A program made the position numbers and the translations under genes. A stretch of 64,000 nucleotides of DNA from Parvularcula sp. BBD 1991-13 (GTDB lineage Bacteria > Pseudomonadota > Alphaproteobacteria > Caulobacterales > Parvularculaceae), in NCBI GenBank assembly GCA_001657385.1, contig LYSZ01000003.1, positions 547,341-611,340 on the forward strand, in the 5' to 3' direction. Of the stretch, positions 1 to 9,484 are shown in pieces. The notes beneath the pieces were generated by a model, which was given only the letters and a program-made list of their open reading frames with translations, did not search any database and was not told the DNA's origin. Each line of letters begins with the position of its first letter. Position 1 is the stretch's first letter.

Positions 1-1
1 T

Positions 2-334
2 TTCGTTGCCTTTCACGAGCTGTCGGTCGCTGCGCGCACCGACAAGGACCTCGACAAGATCCTGCGCCCCGCCAAGGAAGCGTTCTACCGCGAATGGTAC
101 CGTCTCGCCGTTGATCTGTTTCCAGAATGGCAGAGCGACAAGGAAAGTTTCGATCTGGCGCTCAATCTCGTGCAATCGACGCTGGAGGGACTTGCGCTCA
201 GCCGCCTGTCGGCGACCCCTGATCCGGATGCGGAGAAAAAACTCTTCGCGTATCTGGAGGAATGCCTGCGCTCGCTGATGCCGACCAGCATGTCGGAATC
301 GACGCGGCCGGTCCTCGCCGAGGCGGCGCGGTAG
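2..334 (+). CDS. TetR-family regulator, C-terminal part (5' end outside window)
   Basis: Open frame running in from the left edge and ending at a TAG at 332-334; about 110 residues are visible. The sequence is helical and charged (FHELSVAARTD near the edge, then FYREWYRLAVDLFPEW and LVQSTLEGLALSRL), which resembles the ligand-binding C-terminal domain of TetR repressors. The DNA-binding N-terminus is missing from the window, so the family call is inferred. A GST-like gene follows 50 bases downstream on the same strand. A perfect palindrome at 1421-1448 in front of the oxygenase gene is a plausible target of this regulator. Confidence 0.6.
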   Translation, partial: FVAFHELSVAARTDKDLDKILRPAKEAFYREWYRLAVDLFPEWQSDKESFDLALNLVQSTLEGLALSRLSATPDPDAEKKLFAYLEECLRSLMPTSMSESTRPVLAEAAR

Positions 335-384
335 ACGCCGCCGTTTCCCCGCCGAGACGCCGTCCCCAATGTCCTAGGTCGTCC

Positions 385-1302
385 ATGTCCGAGATCATCC
401 TTCACCACTTCGACGCCTCGCCCTTTGCGGAAAAAATCCGCAAGATATTCGGCATCAAGAATATCCGTTGGCGGTCGGTCGAGATTCCCATGGTGATGCC
501 CAAACCTGATCTGACGGCGCTCACCGGCGGCTACCGGAAAACGCCGGTGATGCAGATCGGCGCCGACATATACTGCGACACCGCGCTGATCGCGAGAACC
601 ATCGAGGGGCTTCATCCGTACCCGCCGCTGTTCGCCGCCGGCCCGCTCGTCGAAACCGGTCTCCAGCGCTGGAGCGACGCGGCGTTCTTTCCGCCGGGCG
701 CGGGGCTGTCGCTGTACGAGAACGCCGAGCATATCCCGCAAGCCGTTTCAAAGGACCGGGAGGCGTATTTCACCTTTCTCGACTTCGGGCGGTTCGACGA
801 GGACGCGCCGCATTTCCGCAGCCAGTTCCGCGCCCACGCCAGGCTGATCGACGATCAGCTTGCGGACGGACGCGGCTTTCTGCACGGGGCGGCGCCGGCC
901 TGGAGCGATATCGGCGCCTATTTCAATCTCTGGATGGCGCGCGGCAACATCCCCAGCGCGGCGCGCATGCTGGCGGGGCTGGACCGCCTCGCCGCCTGGG
1001 CCGGGCGGATGGACGCTTTCGGCGAGGGCGAGCGCGCGGCAATGTCGTCTGCGCAGGCGCTTGAGATCGCCCGCGCCGCCGCGCCCGCCGAACCGGCGAC
1101 GCCGTCCGCGCCCGACGAAAGCGGCGCCGCGCCGGGGGATGCGGTGACGGCGTGCGCTGACGATCACGGCAAGGACCCGGTGGCCGGCGTCCTGTTGGCG
1201 GTCGACGACAGCGAAATCGTCATTCTCCGCAAGGACCCGCGCGCCGGCGAGGTCGCCGTGCATTTCCCGCGCATCGGCTACCGCCTCGAAAAACGCGGCT
1301 GA
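385..1302 (+). CDS. glutathione S-transferase family protein with C-terminal extension
   Basis: About 305 residues. The N-terminus (MSEIILHHFDASPFAEKIRK) is a thioredoxin-fold GST domain, with the TPV and CDTALI signatures near residues 50-70 that bind the glutathione gamma-glutamyl part. A helical domain covers roughly 90-215. The last 80 residues form an Ala/Pro-rich linker followed by a short beta-like tail (VAGVLLAVDDSEIVILRKD), unusual for a plain GST. The ATG at 385 was chosen because a longer frame from 262 overlaps the preceding TetR gene and adds only low-complexity residues. The substrate cannot be read from the sequence. Confidence 0.8.
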   Translation: MSEIILHHFDASPFAEKIRKIFGIKNIRWRSVEIPMVMPKPDLTALTGGYRKTPVMQIGADIYCDTALIARTIEGLHPYPPLFAAGPLVETGLQRWSDAAFFPPGAGLSLYENAEHIPQAVSKDREAYFTFLDFGRFDEDAPHFRSQFRAHARLIDDQLADGRGFLHGAAPAWSDIGAYFNLWMARGNIPSAARMLAGLDRLAAWAGRMDAFGEGERAAMSSAQALEIARAAAPAEPATPSAPDESGAAPGDAVTACADDHGKDPVAGVLLAVDDSEIVILRKDPRAGEVAVHFPRIGYRLEKRG

Positions 1303-1313
1303 CCCGTCTTGGC

Positions 1314-1388
1314 GCGATGCGGCCCCGCCCGATGCGGTCCCGGCCAATGCAGCAAAGCCTGGCGCAGCAAAGCCCGGGGCGGCCAAGC
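1314..1388. repeat. diverged tandem repeat, period 15, five units
   Basis: Five consecutive 15-base units just after the GST stop codon, non-coding. Unit 1 starts GCGATGCGGCCCCGC and unit 2 CCGATGCGGTCCCGG; units 3 and 4 share GCAGCAAAGC and unit 5 has GCGGCCAAGC at the same phase. Part of a window-wide set of such repeats. Confidence 0.7.
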
Positions 1389-1420
1389 CCCGCGTCGAAA
1401 CCGCCTCGACGGGCGCAAAA

Positions 1421-1448
1421 AAGAAACAAACGTGATTGTTTGTTTCTT
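1421..1448. promoter_or_regulatory. perfect inverted repeat, candidate TetR-type operator
   Basis: Arms AAGAAACAAAC (1421-1431) and GTTTGTTTCTT (1438-1448) are exact reverse complements around a 6-base spacer. The right arm overlaps a TTGACC (1447-1452) that could be a -35 element for the oxygenase gene starting at 1571. The arms are AT-rich in GC-rich surroundings and there is no T-run, so an operator fits better than a terminator. Which protein binds is inference; the TetR gene at the left edge is the nearest candidate. Confidence 0.6.
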
Positions 1449-1570
1449 GACCTCCCTGTGATAGGCTGCGCGTGAAAAAAAGGCTCCGGACGGGGGCGCC
1501 GAAAGAGGACGGGGCGACGCGCCCCTCGCCCGCGACCGACAAGACCTTGGTTTAAAAAAGGGAGACAACC

Positions 1571-2932
1571 ATGGCGGATGGGTTCAAGGCCGAATGGCCG
1601 ATGGATTTGAAAGCGCCCGAAGGCTCGCTCGAAGCAAAACAGCCGCGTCCGGACCTCGGCGCGGACGTCGTCGATCCCTCGCGGTATTATTCGCGCGCCT
1701 TCATGGAAAAGGAATGGGCGCAGCTGTGGCCGCGCGTCTGGCTCCTCGCCGGCGTGACGCCGGACATCAGGGAGCCCGGCGACTTCACCGTTTTCAAACA
1801 CGGCCACGAGGAGTTCATCATCGCGCGGCAGGACGACGGCGGGATCAGGGCGTTCTACAATGTCTGTCCGCACCGCGGCAATCGCGTGTGCCTGACCGAA
1901 CAAGGCAGCGTGCCGGCCTTCACCTGCCCGTTCCATAGCTGGCGCTTCAACTGCGACGGGTCGCTGGCGCAGATCACGGACGAGGAAACCTACGATCCCG
2001 AACTGATCAAGCACCGGCCCGGCCTGACCGAAGTGCGGTGCGATACGATCGGGGGACTGATCTTCATCAACATGGACGGCGCGGCGCCGCCGCTGAAGGA
2101 GTGGATCGGCCTGCCGGAAGGGTACATCGAGAACTACGAAATCGAGAAGATGAACGTCGTCCGGCATGTGCGCAGCGAGTGGAAAGCCAACTGGAAAACC
2201 GGCGTCGACGCATTTTACGAAACCTATCACCTGCCCCATATCCACCCGCAGACGCAGGGCGTCATGGAAGATTTCAGCCAGGTCGACCTTTACCCCAACG
2301 GCTTCAGCCGCATGATCGTGCCGATCGGCGTGAAGTCCCACAGGGTCAAGGATCAGGACAGCATCGATCCGTATCAGGCGCACATGATGATGGAGGCGGG
2401 CATCGACCCGCAGGCTTACAAGGGAACCCCCGCCGGCGTGCGCGCCGCCATCCAGGAGGCCAAACGCGAACGCGCGAAGAAGTTCAACCTCGACTATTAC
2501 GACAGGCTCACCGACGGACAGCTCACCGACAGCTGGGCCACCGGGTTCTTCCCCAACGTCCAGATCGGCATGCATCCTGAAGGCGTCTTCATCATGCGCT
2601 TCGTGCCGCACCCGACGGACCCGGAGCGTTTTTACTACGACAACATGACCATGTTCCGTTACGTGGACGACCCTGGCTATACCGTCCCCGGCTGGATGGG
2701 CCTGCCCGAAGGCATGGACGTCACCGGCGAAATCCGCCCGGAAATCGAACATGTCCCCGCCGACGTGAAGCCCGATCTCGGCGAGGTGCTCGATCAGGAC
2801 GTGGAGCTTGTCTACGCCGTGCAGGAAGGGGTGAAGTCGCGCGGCTTCGCCGGGCCGATCTGGTGCGAGCAAGAAGACCGCCTGCGGCACTTCCACCGCG
2901 AACTCGACCGCTATCTCAACGGCGAAAAGTAA
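1571..2932 (+). CDS. aromatic ring-hydroxylating oxygenase, alpha subunit (Rieske type)
   Basis: 453 residues, the usual size for a terminal oxygenase alpha subunit. The Rieske [2Fe-2S] ligands are C99, H101, C119 and H122 (CPHRGNRVC, then CPFHSW). The catalytic mononuclear iron site is visible as D213, H220 and H225 in DAFYETYHLPHIHP. Such enzymes insert O2 into aromatic or other hydrophobic substrates using electrons from a separate reductase and ferredoxin; none is encoded next to it, so it must borrow them. The start ATG follows AAAAGGGAGACAACC, a good ribosome-binding site. A palindrome at 1421-1448 lies about 120 bases upstream. The substrate is unknown. Confidence 0.9.
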   Translation: MADGFKAEWPMDLKAPEGSLEAKQPRPDLGADVVDPSRYYSRAFMEKEWAQLWPRVWLLAGVTPDIREPGDFTVFKHGHEEFIIARQDDGGIRAFYNVCPHRGNRVCLTEQGSVPAFTCPFHSWRFNCDGSLAQITDEETYDPELIKHRPGLTEVRCDTIGGLIFINMDGAAPPLKEWIGLPEGYIENYEIEKMNVVRHVRSEWKANWKTGVDAFYETYHLPHIHPQTQGVMEDFSQVDLYPNGFSRMIVPIGVKSHRVKDQDSIDPYQAHMMMEAGIDPQAYKGTPAGVRAAIQEAKRERAKKFNLDYYDRLTDGQLTDSWATGFFPNVQIGMHPEGVFIMRFVPHPTDPERFYYDNMTMFRYVDDPGYTVPGWMGLPEGMDVTGEIRPEIEHVPADVKPDLGEVLDQDVELVYAVQEGVKSRGFAGPIWCEQEDRLRHFHRELDRYLNGEK

Positions 2933-2994
2933 TTTCCGCCGCGCCGCCCTCCGGAATGGTGACCCAGAAGAGAGAAATGGTTGCGTCGCCAGCG

Positions 2995-3024
2995 ACGGGG
3001 CGGCGGTCGACGGGGCGGCGGTCA
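2995..3024. repeat. tandem repeat, period 15, two units
   Basis: ACGGGGCGGCGGTCG is followed directly by ACGGGGCGGCGGTCA in the short gap between convergent genes. Non-coding. Confidence 0.7.
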
Positions 3025-3094
3025 GGGCCGGTCGCCCGGCGCATCCGGTTGCCTGACAGGTTGCCGGGCCGGCCCGGCGTGATCGTCCGACGCG

Positions 3095-4072
<978 letters not shown>

Positions 4073-4186
4073 GAACCCGTCCGCCGCCCCTTGAAATGAT
4101 CACCCGCAAAATCGACTCTCGCATACTTTCCTCGCCTGCAACAGAAGGAAAATCAGCAGGATTCTCGCGCCCGGATGAACTCTGGG

Positions 4187-5023
4187 TTATTTTCCGAACA
4201 CGTCCCAGGCGAGCCCGACGGCGGCGAGGAGAACGTATCCGCCAAACAGGCGCGACAACAGGCTTCCGTCCGTGCGGTGGGCGAGACGCGCGCCCAGCGG
4301 CGCGGCGACGCCGGCGGTGAGCGCCATCGCCGCAAAGGCGACGAGGTTGAAATAGCCGATCGAGCCCGGCGGCAGGTCCCCCGCCGCCCGGCCCGACCAC
4401 ATGAAGGCGAGCGCGCCGGGCAAGGCGACCGCGACGCCGAACCCCGCCGAGGTGGCGATCGCCTGGTGAATGGCGCGGCCCGACGCGGTCATGACCATGA
4501 CGCCGAGGGCGCCGCCGCCGATCCCCATCAGGCTGGAGAAAAACCCGGTCGCGGTCCCGAGCGGCCATGTCAGGCGCCGCCGCATCAGGTCGCGGTTGCG
4601 GCGCGCCCCGCCCCCGGGGCCGAGACGGCGGGCGGCGACGTAGAACGCGCCGCCGACGAACACCGCCGTCAACAGCTCGGTCGGGACCCAGCGGGCGAGA
4701 AGGCCGCCGGTCCCGGCCCCGAGGGCGATCCAGGGAACCCACGCCTTCAGGACGCCCATGTCCACATGGCCGGCCCGGCGATGGGCGGCGAGCGCGCGCA
4801 GCGACGTGACGATAATGACGCCGAGCGAGGTGCCGATCGCGGTTTTCAGGCTCGCCTCCTCGCCGACCCCGATCGCCTGAAACACCGCATAGAGCGCCGG
4901 CACCGTGATGATGCCGCCGCCGATGCCGAAAAGACCGCCGGCGAACCCGGAGGCGAACCCGGCGCCCAGCATGGCGGCGATCAGGAACAGGTTGTCGGCG
5001 AAGAACGCCGTCAGGGACGCCAT
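4187..5023 (-). CDS. TauE/SafE-family membrane transporter
   Basis: 278 residues, mostly hydrophobic, about eight membrane spans. Two copies of a glycine-rich signature (GGLFGIGGGIITVPAL near 29-44 and SSLMGIGGGALGVMVM in the second half) mark the internal duplication of this family, formerly DUF81. Members export or import small organic or sulfur anions such as sulfite, sulfoacetate or taurine; the substrate here is unknown. The ATG at 5023 follows a clear GGAGG; a longer frame upstream overlaps dusA and was rejected. It starts 26 bases after dusA, so the two are probably co-transcribed. Confidence 0.88.
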   Translation of the reverse strand: MASLTAFFADNLFLIAAMLGAGFASGFAGGLFGIGGGIITVPALYAVFQAIGVGEEASLKTAIGTSLGVIIVTSLRALAAHRRAGHVDMGVLKAWVPWIALGAGTGGLLARWVPTELLTAVFVGGAFYVAARRLGPGGGARRNRDLMRRRLTWPLGTATGFFSSLMGIGGGALGVMVMTASGRAIHQAIATSAGFGVAVALPGALAFMWSGRAAGDLPPGSIGYFNLVAFAAMALTAGVAAPLGARLAHRTDGSLLSRLFGGYVLLAAVGLAWDVFGK

Positions 5024-5049
5024 GGAAACCTCCGTCGCGAGACCGCCCG

Positions 5050-6063
5050 TCACGCGGGCGCGGGCGCGCCCGCGCCCATGGCGTCGAGCGCCCGGTCGAG
5101 AATATCGCAGCCCGCGCCCGGCGCGTGTTCGGAGAGAAACCGCCGCCATGCGCGCGCGCCGGGCGCGCCATGATAGAGCCCGAGCATGTGCCGCGTCACC
5201 GCATGGGGACGAAAGGCGTTGCTGCGCGACGCCTCGCGCTTGAGATAAACCGACATGGCCGCGACCACCGCCTCGCGGCTCGGCGCTGGCGCGCCGTCGC
5301 CGAACAGGGCGGCGTCGACCCCGGCCAGGAGATAAGGCGCGCCATACGCCGCCCGGCCCAGCATCACGCCGTCGACCATCTCCAGGTGGCGCGCGCCGTC
5401 GCGGACCGTCTCTATGCCGCCGTTCAGTACAATGACGAGATCGGGGCGCAAGGCTTTCAGCCGCCGGACAAGCTCGTAATCGAGCGGCGGAACCGTGCGG
5501 TTTTCCTTCGGGGACAACCCCTGGAGCCACGCCTTGCGGGCGTGCACGATGAAAACGCCGCAGCCCGCCGCCGCCACCGTCTCGACGAAGCCGAACAGGC
5601 TTTCCTCCGGGTCCTGGTCGTCGACGCCGATGCGGCATTTCACCGTCACGGGGACGTCGACGCCCTCGCGCATGGCCGCGACGCAGTCCGCGACCAGCCC
5701 CGGCGTCTTCATCAGGCACGCCCCGAAGGCGCCGGACTGCACCCGGTCGGACGGACATCCCACGTTGAGATTGATCTCGTCATAGCCGAACCCGGCGCCG
5801 ATCCGCGCCGCCTCGGCGAGCTTGGCGGGCGCGGCGCCGCCAAGTTGCAGCGCGACCGGATGCTCGCGCGGATCGTAGCCGAGAAGGCGCGCGCGGTCGC
5901 CGTGGATCGCCGCCTCCGCCGTGATCATCTCGGTGTAGAGCCGCGCGCGCCGGGACAGGAGGCGGTGAAAATACCGGCAATGCCGGTCGGTCCCGTCCAT
6001 CATCGGCGCGACGCAGAACCGGTGACTGTCGCCTGTCGCTGTTTCTTTATGTGAATCAGTCAC
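5050..6063 (-). CDS. dusA: tRNA-dihydrouridine(20/20a) synthase
   Basis: 337 residues. Flavin enzyme that reduces uridine 20/20a in the tRNA D-loop using NADPH. The TIM barrel starts with FCVAPMMDGTDRHCR. The catalytic cysteine is C103 in NLNVGCPSDRVQSG, and the DusA-specific HARKAWLQGLSPKENR stretch is present, which separates it from DusB and DusC. The start appears to be GTG at 6063. It heads a likely operon with tauE and perhaps fabH. Confidence 0.93.
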   Translation of the reverse strand: MTDSHKETATGDSHRFCVAPMMDGTDRHCRYFHRLLSRRARLYTEMITAEAAIHGDRARLLGYDPREHPVALQLGGAAPAKLAEAARIGAGFGYDEINLNVGCPSDRVQSGAFGACLMKTPGLVADCVAAMREGVDVPVTVKCRIGVDDQDPEESLFGFVETVAAAGCGVFIVHARKAWLQGLSPKENRTVPPLDYELVRRLKALRPDLVIVLNGGIETVRDGARHLEMVDGVMLGRAAYGAPYLLAGVDAALFGDGAPAPSREAVVAAMSVYLKREASRSNAFRPHAVTRHMLGLYHGAPGARAWRRFLSEHAPGAGCDILDRALDAMGAGAPAPA

Positions 6064-6376
6064 CTAACCCGCTTTCTTTGCGCCCGGCATCATTCTTTAT
6101 CCAGCGCCTTCGCTAGACGGACGATAAAAAACGGCTCGCGCCTGAAAAACAAGCGTCCTCACCCATGTTCCGACATGACGGAGCGCGTTTACTCCAACTC
6201 TGCCAGCGCCGCTTCCACGGAAGCCGCCAGTTCGTCCAGGGGGCGGGTCATTTTTTCATTCATGAAGATATTCGTATAGGGCCAGGCGTCCTCAAGGCTC
6301 GCATGCGCCATGACAATCCGAAACGCGGGACGCGCCGAGGCCATGCGCGGGGCGGCGGCCGGGACCTTCCCGACCG
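6064..6376. other. gap between dusA and the phosphodiesterase gene
   Basis: About 310 bases between two minus-strand genes. It must hold the dusA promoter (right after 6063) and the 3' end of the phosphodiesterase transcript. The only coding-like signal is the short frame 6189-6344 listed separately. No RNA gene or repeat seen. Confidence 0.4.
6189..6344 (-). CDS. possible small protein, 51 residues
   Basis: A short frame starting MASARPAFRIVMAHASLED and ending VEAALAELE, just downstream of the phosphodiesterase gene. The residues look protein-like (balanced composition, an amphipathic end). The frame continues open upstream into the end of the phosphodiesterase gene, so it could instead be the relic of a longer C-terminus or chance. 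No family recognised and no strong ribosome-binding site. Confidence 0.25.
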   Translation of the reverse strand: MASARPAFRIVMAHASLEDAWPYTNIFMNEKMTRPLDELAASVEAALAELE

Positions 6377-7342
6377 TCAGCGCCGCGTCGTGGCCGCGGC
6401 GCATCGAGGCAGTTTCGCAACGCCCGGCAGGACGGCCGCCACCTCGAAATGGCGGTCGGTCGCGACGAGATGGGCGCCCTTCGTCACCTTCAGATAGAGC
6501 GTGTCGTCCTCCAGAACCCGGATGCGGCTGTCCCATGACCCCGTCCACCATCCAAGCGTTGCAAAAGCCGATTCAACGCCTTCGCCCGCCAGCGCGTCGT
6601 AAAGCGCCGGCCGCGGCGTTTCCGTACCCGTCCAGGCAATCACCTGCGCCGGGTCCACGCCCCCGGCGCGCAGCGTTTCGAGATCCTCAAGGCTTTCAAT
6701 CGGCGTGACGATCATCGCCGCCGGGGCAAGCGCGGCGACGTTCATGGCGTCGTCCAACGAATAGGTCGCGATCACAACCCGTCCGAAAGCGTCGTGCTTG
6801 TCGACCAGGGCCAGTATCTCGTCGAACGTGACCGGGTCCTTGCGGTCGAGCGCGAGAAAGGCGCGTTCCTCGCTCCAGACAAGCGCCTCCTCCAAAGTTG
6901 GTATGCGGAATTCTGTCTCCGCACCCTCGTTATCTTTGAGGCGCAGCGACCGGAGCGCCGCAAAAGATTGCGCCGTCACCGGCCCCCGGCCGGTCGTGGT
7001 GCGATCAAGCGTTTCGTCGTGCATGAGCAGCAAAACGCCGTCTGCGCTTTTTAACACGTCGATTTCCAGCAGCGCCTGCATGCGCGCGGTCGTATGCTCG
7101 AATGTTTCAATGGCGTTTTCCGGATATCCCGGCGCCGCCCCGCCCCGGTGGGCGCTGACGAGAACCGCGCCGGTCTCGCGCAGACAGTCAAAGAACCCCG
7201 GCATGCCGCCTTTCGCGCTGGCGGTCAATGGCGGCGCCAGCGCGCCGCGCTCGCGCGCGCCCTGCTGTTCGAGGGGCGCCGTCGCGCAGGCGGCGAGCCC
7301 CAGGGCCATGAGCGCAACGCCGGTCGGGAAGCGATGTCGCAT
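6377..7342 (-). CDS. glycerophosphodiester phosphodiesterase family lipoprotein
   Basis: 321 residues. The N-terminus (MRHRFPTGVALMALGLAAC) is a lipoprotein signal with lipobox LAAC and lipidated Cys19, so the enzyme is membrane-anchored outside the cytoplasm. The GDPD TIM barrel begins with SAHRGGAAPGYPENAIETFE, holding the catalytic His and the metal-binding Glu, followed by LEIDVLKSADGVLLLMHDETLDRTT. Family members hydrolyse glycerophosphodiesters to glycerol-3-phosphate and an alcohol. It starts 12 bases after the TonB receptor upstream, so receptor and enzyme look like one uptake and processing unit. Confidence 0.88.
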   Translation of the reverse strand: MRHRFPTGVALMALGLAACATAPLEQQGARERGALAPPLTASAKGGMPGFFDCLRETGAVLVSAHRGGAAPGYPENAIETFEHTTARMQALLEIDVLKSADGVLLLMHDETLDRTTTGRGPVTAQSFAALRSLRLKDNEGAETEFRIPTLEEALVWSEERAFLALDRKDPVTFDEILALVDKHDAFGRVVIATYSLDDAMNVAALAPAAMIVTPIESLEDLETLRAGGVDPAQVIAWTGTETPRPALYDALAGEGVESAFATLGWWTGSWDSRIRVLEDDTLYLKVTKGAHLVATDRHFEVAAVLPGVAKLPRCAAATTRR

Positions 7343-7354
7343 TTGTTCTCCTCC

Positions 7355-9307
7355 TCAGTACCGCGCCGTCAGGCGGACCTGGGCGACGCGACCATAAGTC
7401 GAATCGCCCAGCTTTTCTTCGTAGAACTTGTCGGCGATGTTTTGCAGGCTGACCGCCAGGCGCAGGCGGTCGCTGACATCGTAGACGGCGGAGAGGTTGT
7501 AAACGGAGTATCCGGGCATTTCGAACGTACTCGGAAAATCGCTGAAAAATTCGTCGCGCCAGTAGCCGTCCGCCGTCAACGCCAGACCGGGAAAGGGACG
7601 CAGCGTGAGCGCCGCGCTGCCATCGTTTTTCGGGCGGCCGAACAGTTGCCGGTCCGAACTTTCGAGCGCCGCCGTCATATGCGTGTATGCGCCGCGCAGT
7701 TCTATCCAGGGAGCGGGGGAAACGGTGAAATCGACCTCAAGCCCTCGCATCTCCACGGGACTGTCCACATTCTGCGGCGTGGAAATGCCGGTTTGCAGGT
7801 CGAAGACGTTAAAGATCCCGTCTGTCGCCTCGCCGATGTAGTAGGTGAGGCTCCAGGCGGCAAGACCGTTCTCAAGTTGCTGATCGATCCCGAAATCGAC
7901 CATCCAGTTCGATTCCGGCTGTAGATCCGGATTGCCCCGGAAGGTTGCGGAGGAACCGAGAAGCTGGCGCAGCCCCGGAGCTTCGGCGCCCTCCCCGTAG
8001 GAGACGCGCAACTTGCTGTCGACGCCGGCAATGTCGAACGCCTCGGGCAGATTATAGGCGCCGGTGGCGCGAAACGTGAATTCGCCGCCGAATTTTTCGT
8101 TATCGTCATAACGCGCGGCGCCGGACACGAACAGTCCGTCGACGATCTCGACATTGGCCTCGGCAAATCCGGCGGCGTTATGGATGCTGTCGTCAATAAG
8201 CGCGAAGGCGAAGCCTTCCGGCTGTTCGAACACGGCGCTTTCGTCGCGATATTCCGCGCCGGCGATCAGTATCACCCGGTCGACGGGGCGGGCGGTGGCG
8301 AAATAGACGCCCTCGATCGTTCGCCCATCGCTTTCCTGCTCCTGGCCGGGCGCAACAAACCTGCCGTCGAGGTCGACATAGGAAAACTGCGCCGTGTGCT
8401 CCAGGGCGCCGCCGAAGGTGCGCCATACGCCCTTCAGCGCAGCAAAAAGCTGTTCGTTCTCGTTAAAGCCCTCGCTGTCCTGAAACAGGAACCCGGGCAA
8501 GCCGCCCGGGTTGTCAGCAGGCAGAAAATTGGCGTCGATCTCGTTACGCGCGTCGGTGTAACGCACCCAGCCGGAAAGGTCGATGTCGTCGGTCGGGCGA
8601 AATTCCCCCCTGAACTGCATCGTCAGGTTGTCATACCCGTCGCGCTCCACATTGCCGGGCGGGCGGCTGGACAGGGAGATGCCCTCGGTGTCGAAATAGG
8701 AAATGGAACTGGAAAATCCGAAGCGCTCGCCGCCCGCCTGAAGGCCGGCGTTCAGCTCATAGGTTTCGTTGCTGCCATACATCGCCGAACCGCGCGCCTC
8801 AAGCGGGCCCTCGGGACGTTTCGTAACGATATTGATGACGCCCGCGACAGCGTCGGCCCCGTAAATGCCCGACTGCGGGCCGCGCAACACCTCGATGCGG
8901 TCAATGTTGTCCAGCAGCAGGTGATCGATGCCGAACTGGTTGTCGGCTTCGGACGGATTGTTGAGCTTGACGCCGTCGATGAGGACAAGAACGTGCTTGG
9001 ACGTAAAGCCGCGCATGCGCACCTGCGTATTCTGCCCGACGCCGCCGGAACGCGTGATCGTCACCCCCGGCGCGCGCTCAAGCGCGTCGTCAAGGGTCTG
9101 CAACTGCTGCAACTCAATGTCTTCTGCGCTGATGATGCTGATCGCGTCGCCGAGCTGATTGATCGACTGACCGGCGCGCGAGGCGCTGACGACGATCTCG
9201 TCGGCGGCGATGGCTTCGCTGTCCTGTGCGTTTGCCGGCGCTGACGGCGCGGCAAGAAGAACGGCGCTCCCCAAAAGGCATGCGGACGGACGCGGATGAT
9301 TTTTCAT
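7355..9307 (-). CDS. TonB-dependent outer-membrane receptor (BtuB/FepA-like)
   Basis: About 650 residues: signal peptide ending APSAPANA, TonB-box-like ADEIVVSASR, plug domain (LIDGVKLNN, EVLRGPQSGIYGADAVAGVINIVTKR) and a 22-strand barrel ending with an aromatic YGRVAQVRLTARY. The ATG at 9307 is preceded by TTGGGGATCATC with good spacing; the TTG four codons upstream is part of that ribosome-binding site. No cobalamin riboswitch was seen in the leader. Together with the adjacent phosphodiesterase lipoprotein it may import a phosphodiester-containing nutrient; that substrate is inference. Confidence 0.9.
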   Translation of the reverse strand: MKNHPRPSACLLGSAVLLAAPSAPANAQDSEAIAADEIVVSASRAGQSINQLGDAISIISAEDIELQQLQTLDDALERAPGVTITRSGGVGQNTQVRMRGFTSKHVLVLIDGVKLNNPSEADNQFGIDHLLLDNIDRIEVLRGPQSGIYGADAVAGVINIVTKRPEGPLEARGSAMYGSNETYELNAGLQAGGERFGFSSSISYFDTEGISLSSRPPGNVERDGYDNLTMQFRGEFRPTDDIDLSGWVRYTDARNEIDANFLPADNPGGLPGFLFQDSEGFNENEQLFAALKGVWRTFGGALEHTAQFSYVDLDGRFVAPGQEQESDGRTIEGVYFATARPVDRVILIAGAEYRDESAVFEQPEGFAFALIDDSIHNAAGFAEANVEIVDGLFVSGAARYDDNEKFGGEFTFRATGAYNLPEAFDIAGVDSKLRVSYGEGAEAPGLRQLLGSSATFRGNPDLQPESNWMVDFGIDQQLENGLAAWSLTYYIGEATDGIFNVFDLQTGISTPQNVDSPVEMRGLEVDFTVSPAPWIELRGAYTHMTAALESSDRQLFGRPKNDGSAALTLRPFPGLALTADGYWRDEFFSDFPSTFEMPGYSVYNLSAVYDVSDRLRLAVSLQNIADKFYEEKLGDSTYGRVAQVRLTARY

Positions 9308-9484
9308 GATGATCCCCAAGAGTATAATCTACGCAAAATTCGATAGGGATCGGCGATAACGGAGATTTCACGATTTATTGACAGCCGGATGAAACGTACG
9401 CATCAAATCGCATAAACGTCATGAAAGCGTCGCGCAATTTTGATACCGCATTCGCGTTCTGAATGGATCGCCCAGGCCGGAACG

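Noticed and set aside
1220-2896. Long minus-strand open frame opposite the Rieske oxygenase gene
   Set aside because: It is the antisense shadow of a well-supported gene; the residues show no domain and the composition is that of mirrored GC-rich codons. The same applies to long antisense frames over 15778-17322, 29158-30126 and 61747-63549.
3063-3078. GCCGGGCCGGCCCGGC palindrome between convergent genes
   Set aside because: No loop or T-run and expected by chance in very GC-rich DNA; not called as terminator.
9307-9319. TTG start four codons upstream in the TonB receptor gene
   Set aside because: The TTGGGG is the ribosome-binding site for the ATG at 9307, which gives a normal signal peptide.
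9360-9400. Pho-box-like CTGTCAA in the TonB receptor leader
   Set aside because: Only one half-site is good; the second matches about three of seven positions, so no regulatory feature was listed.
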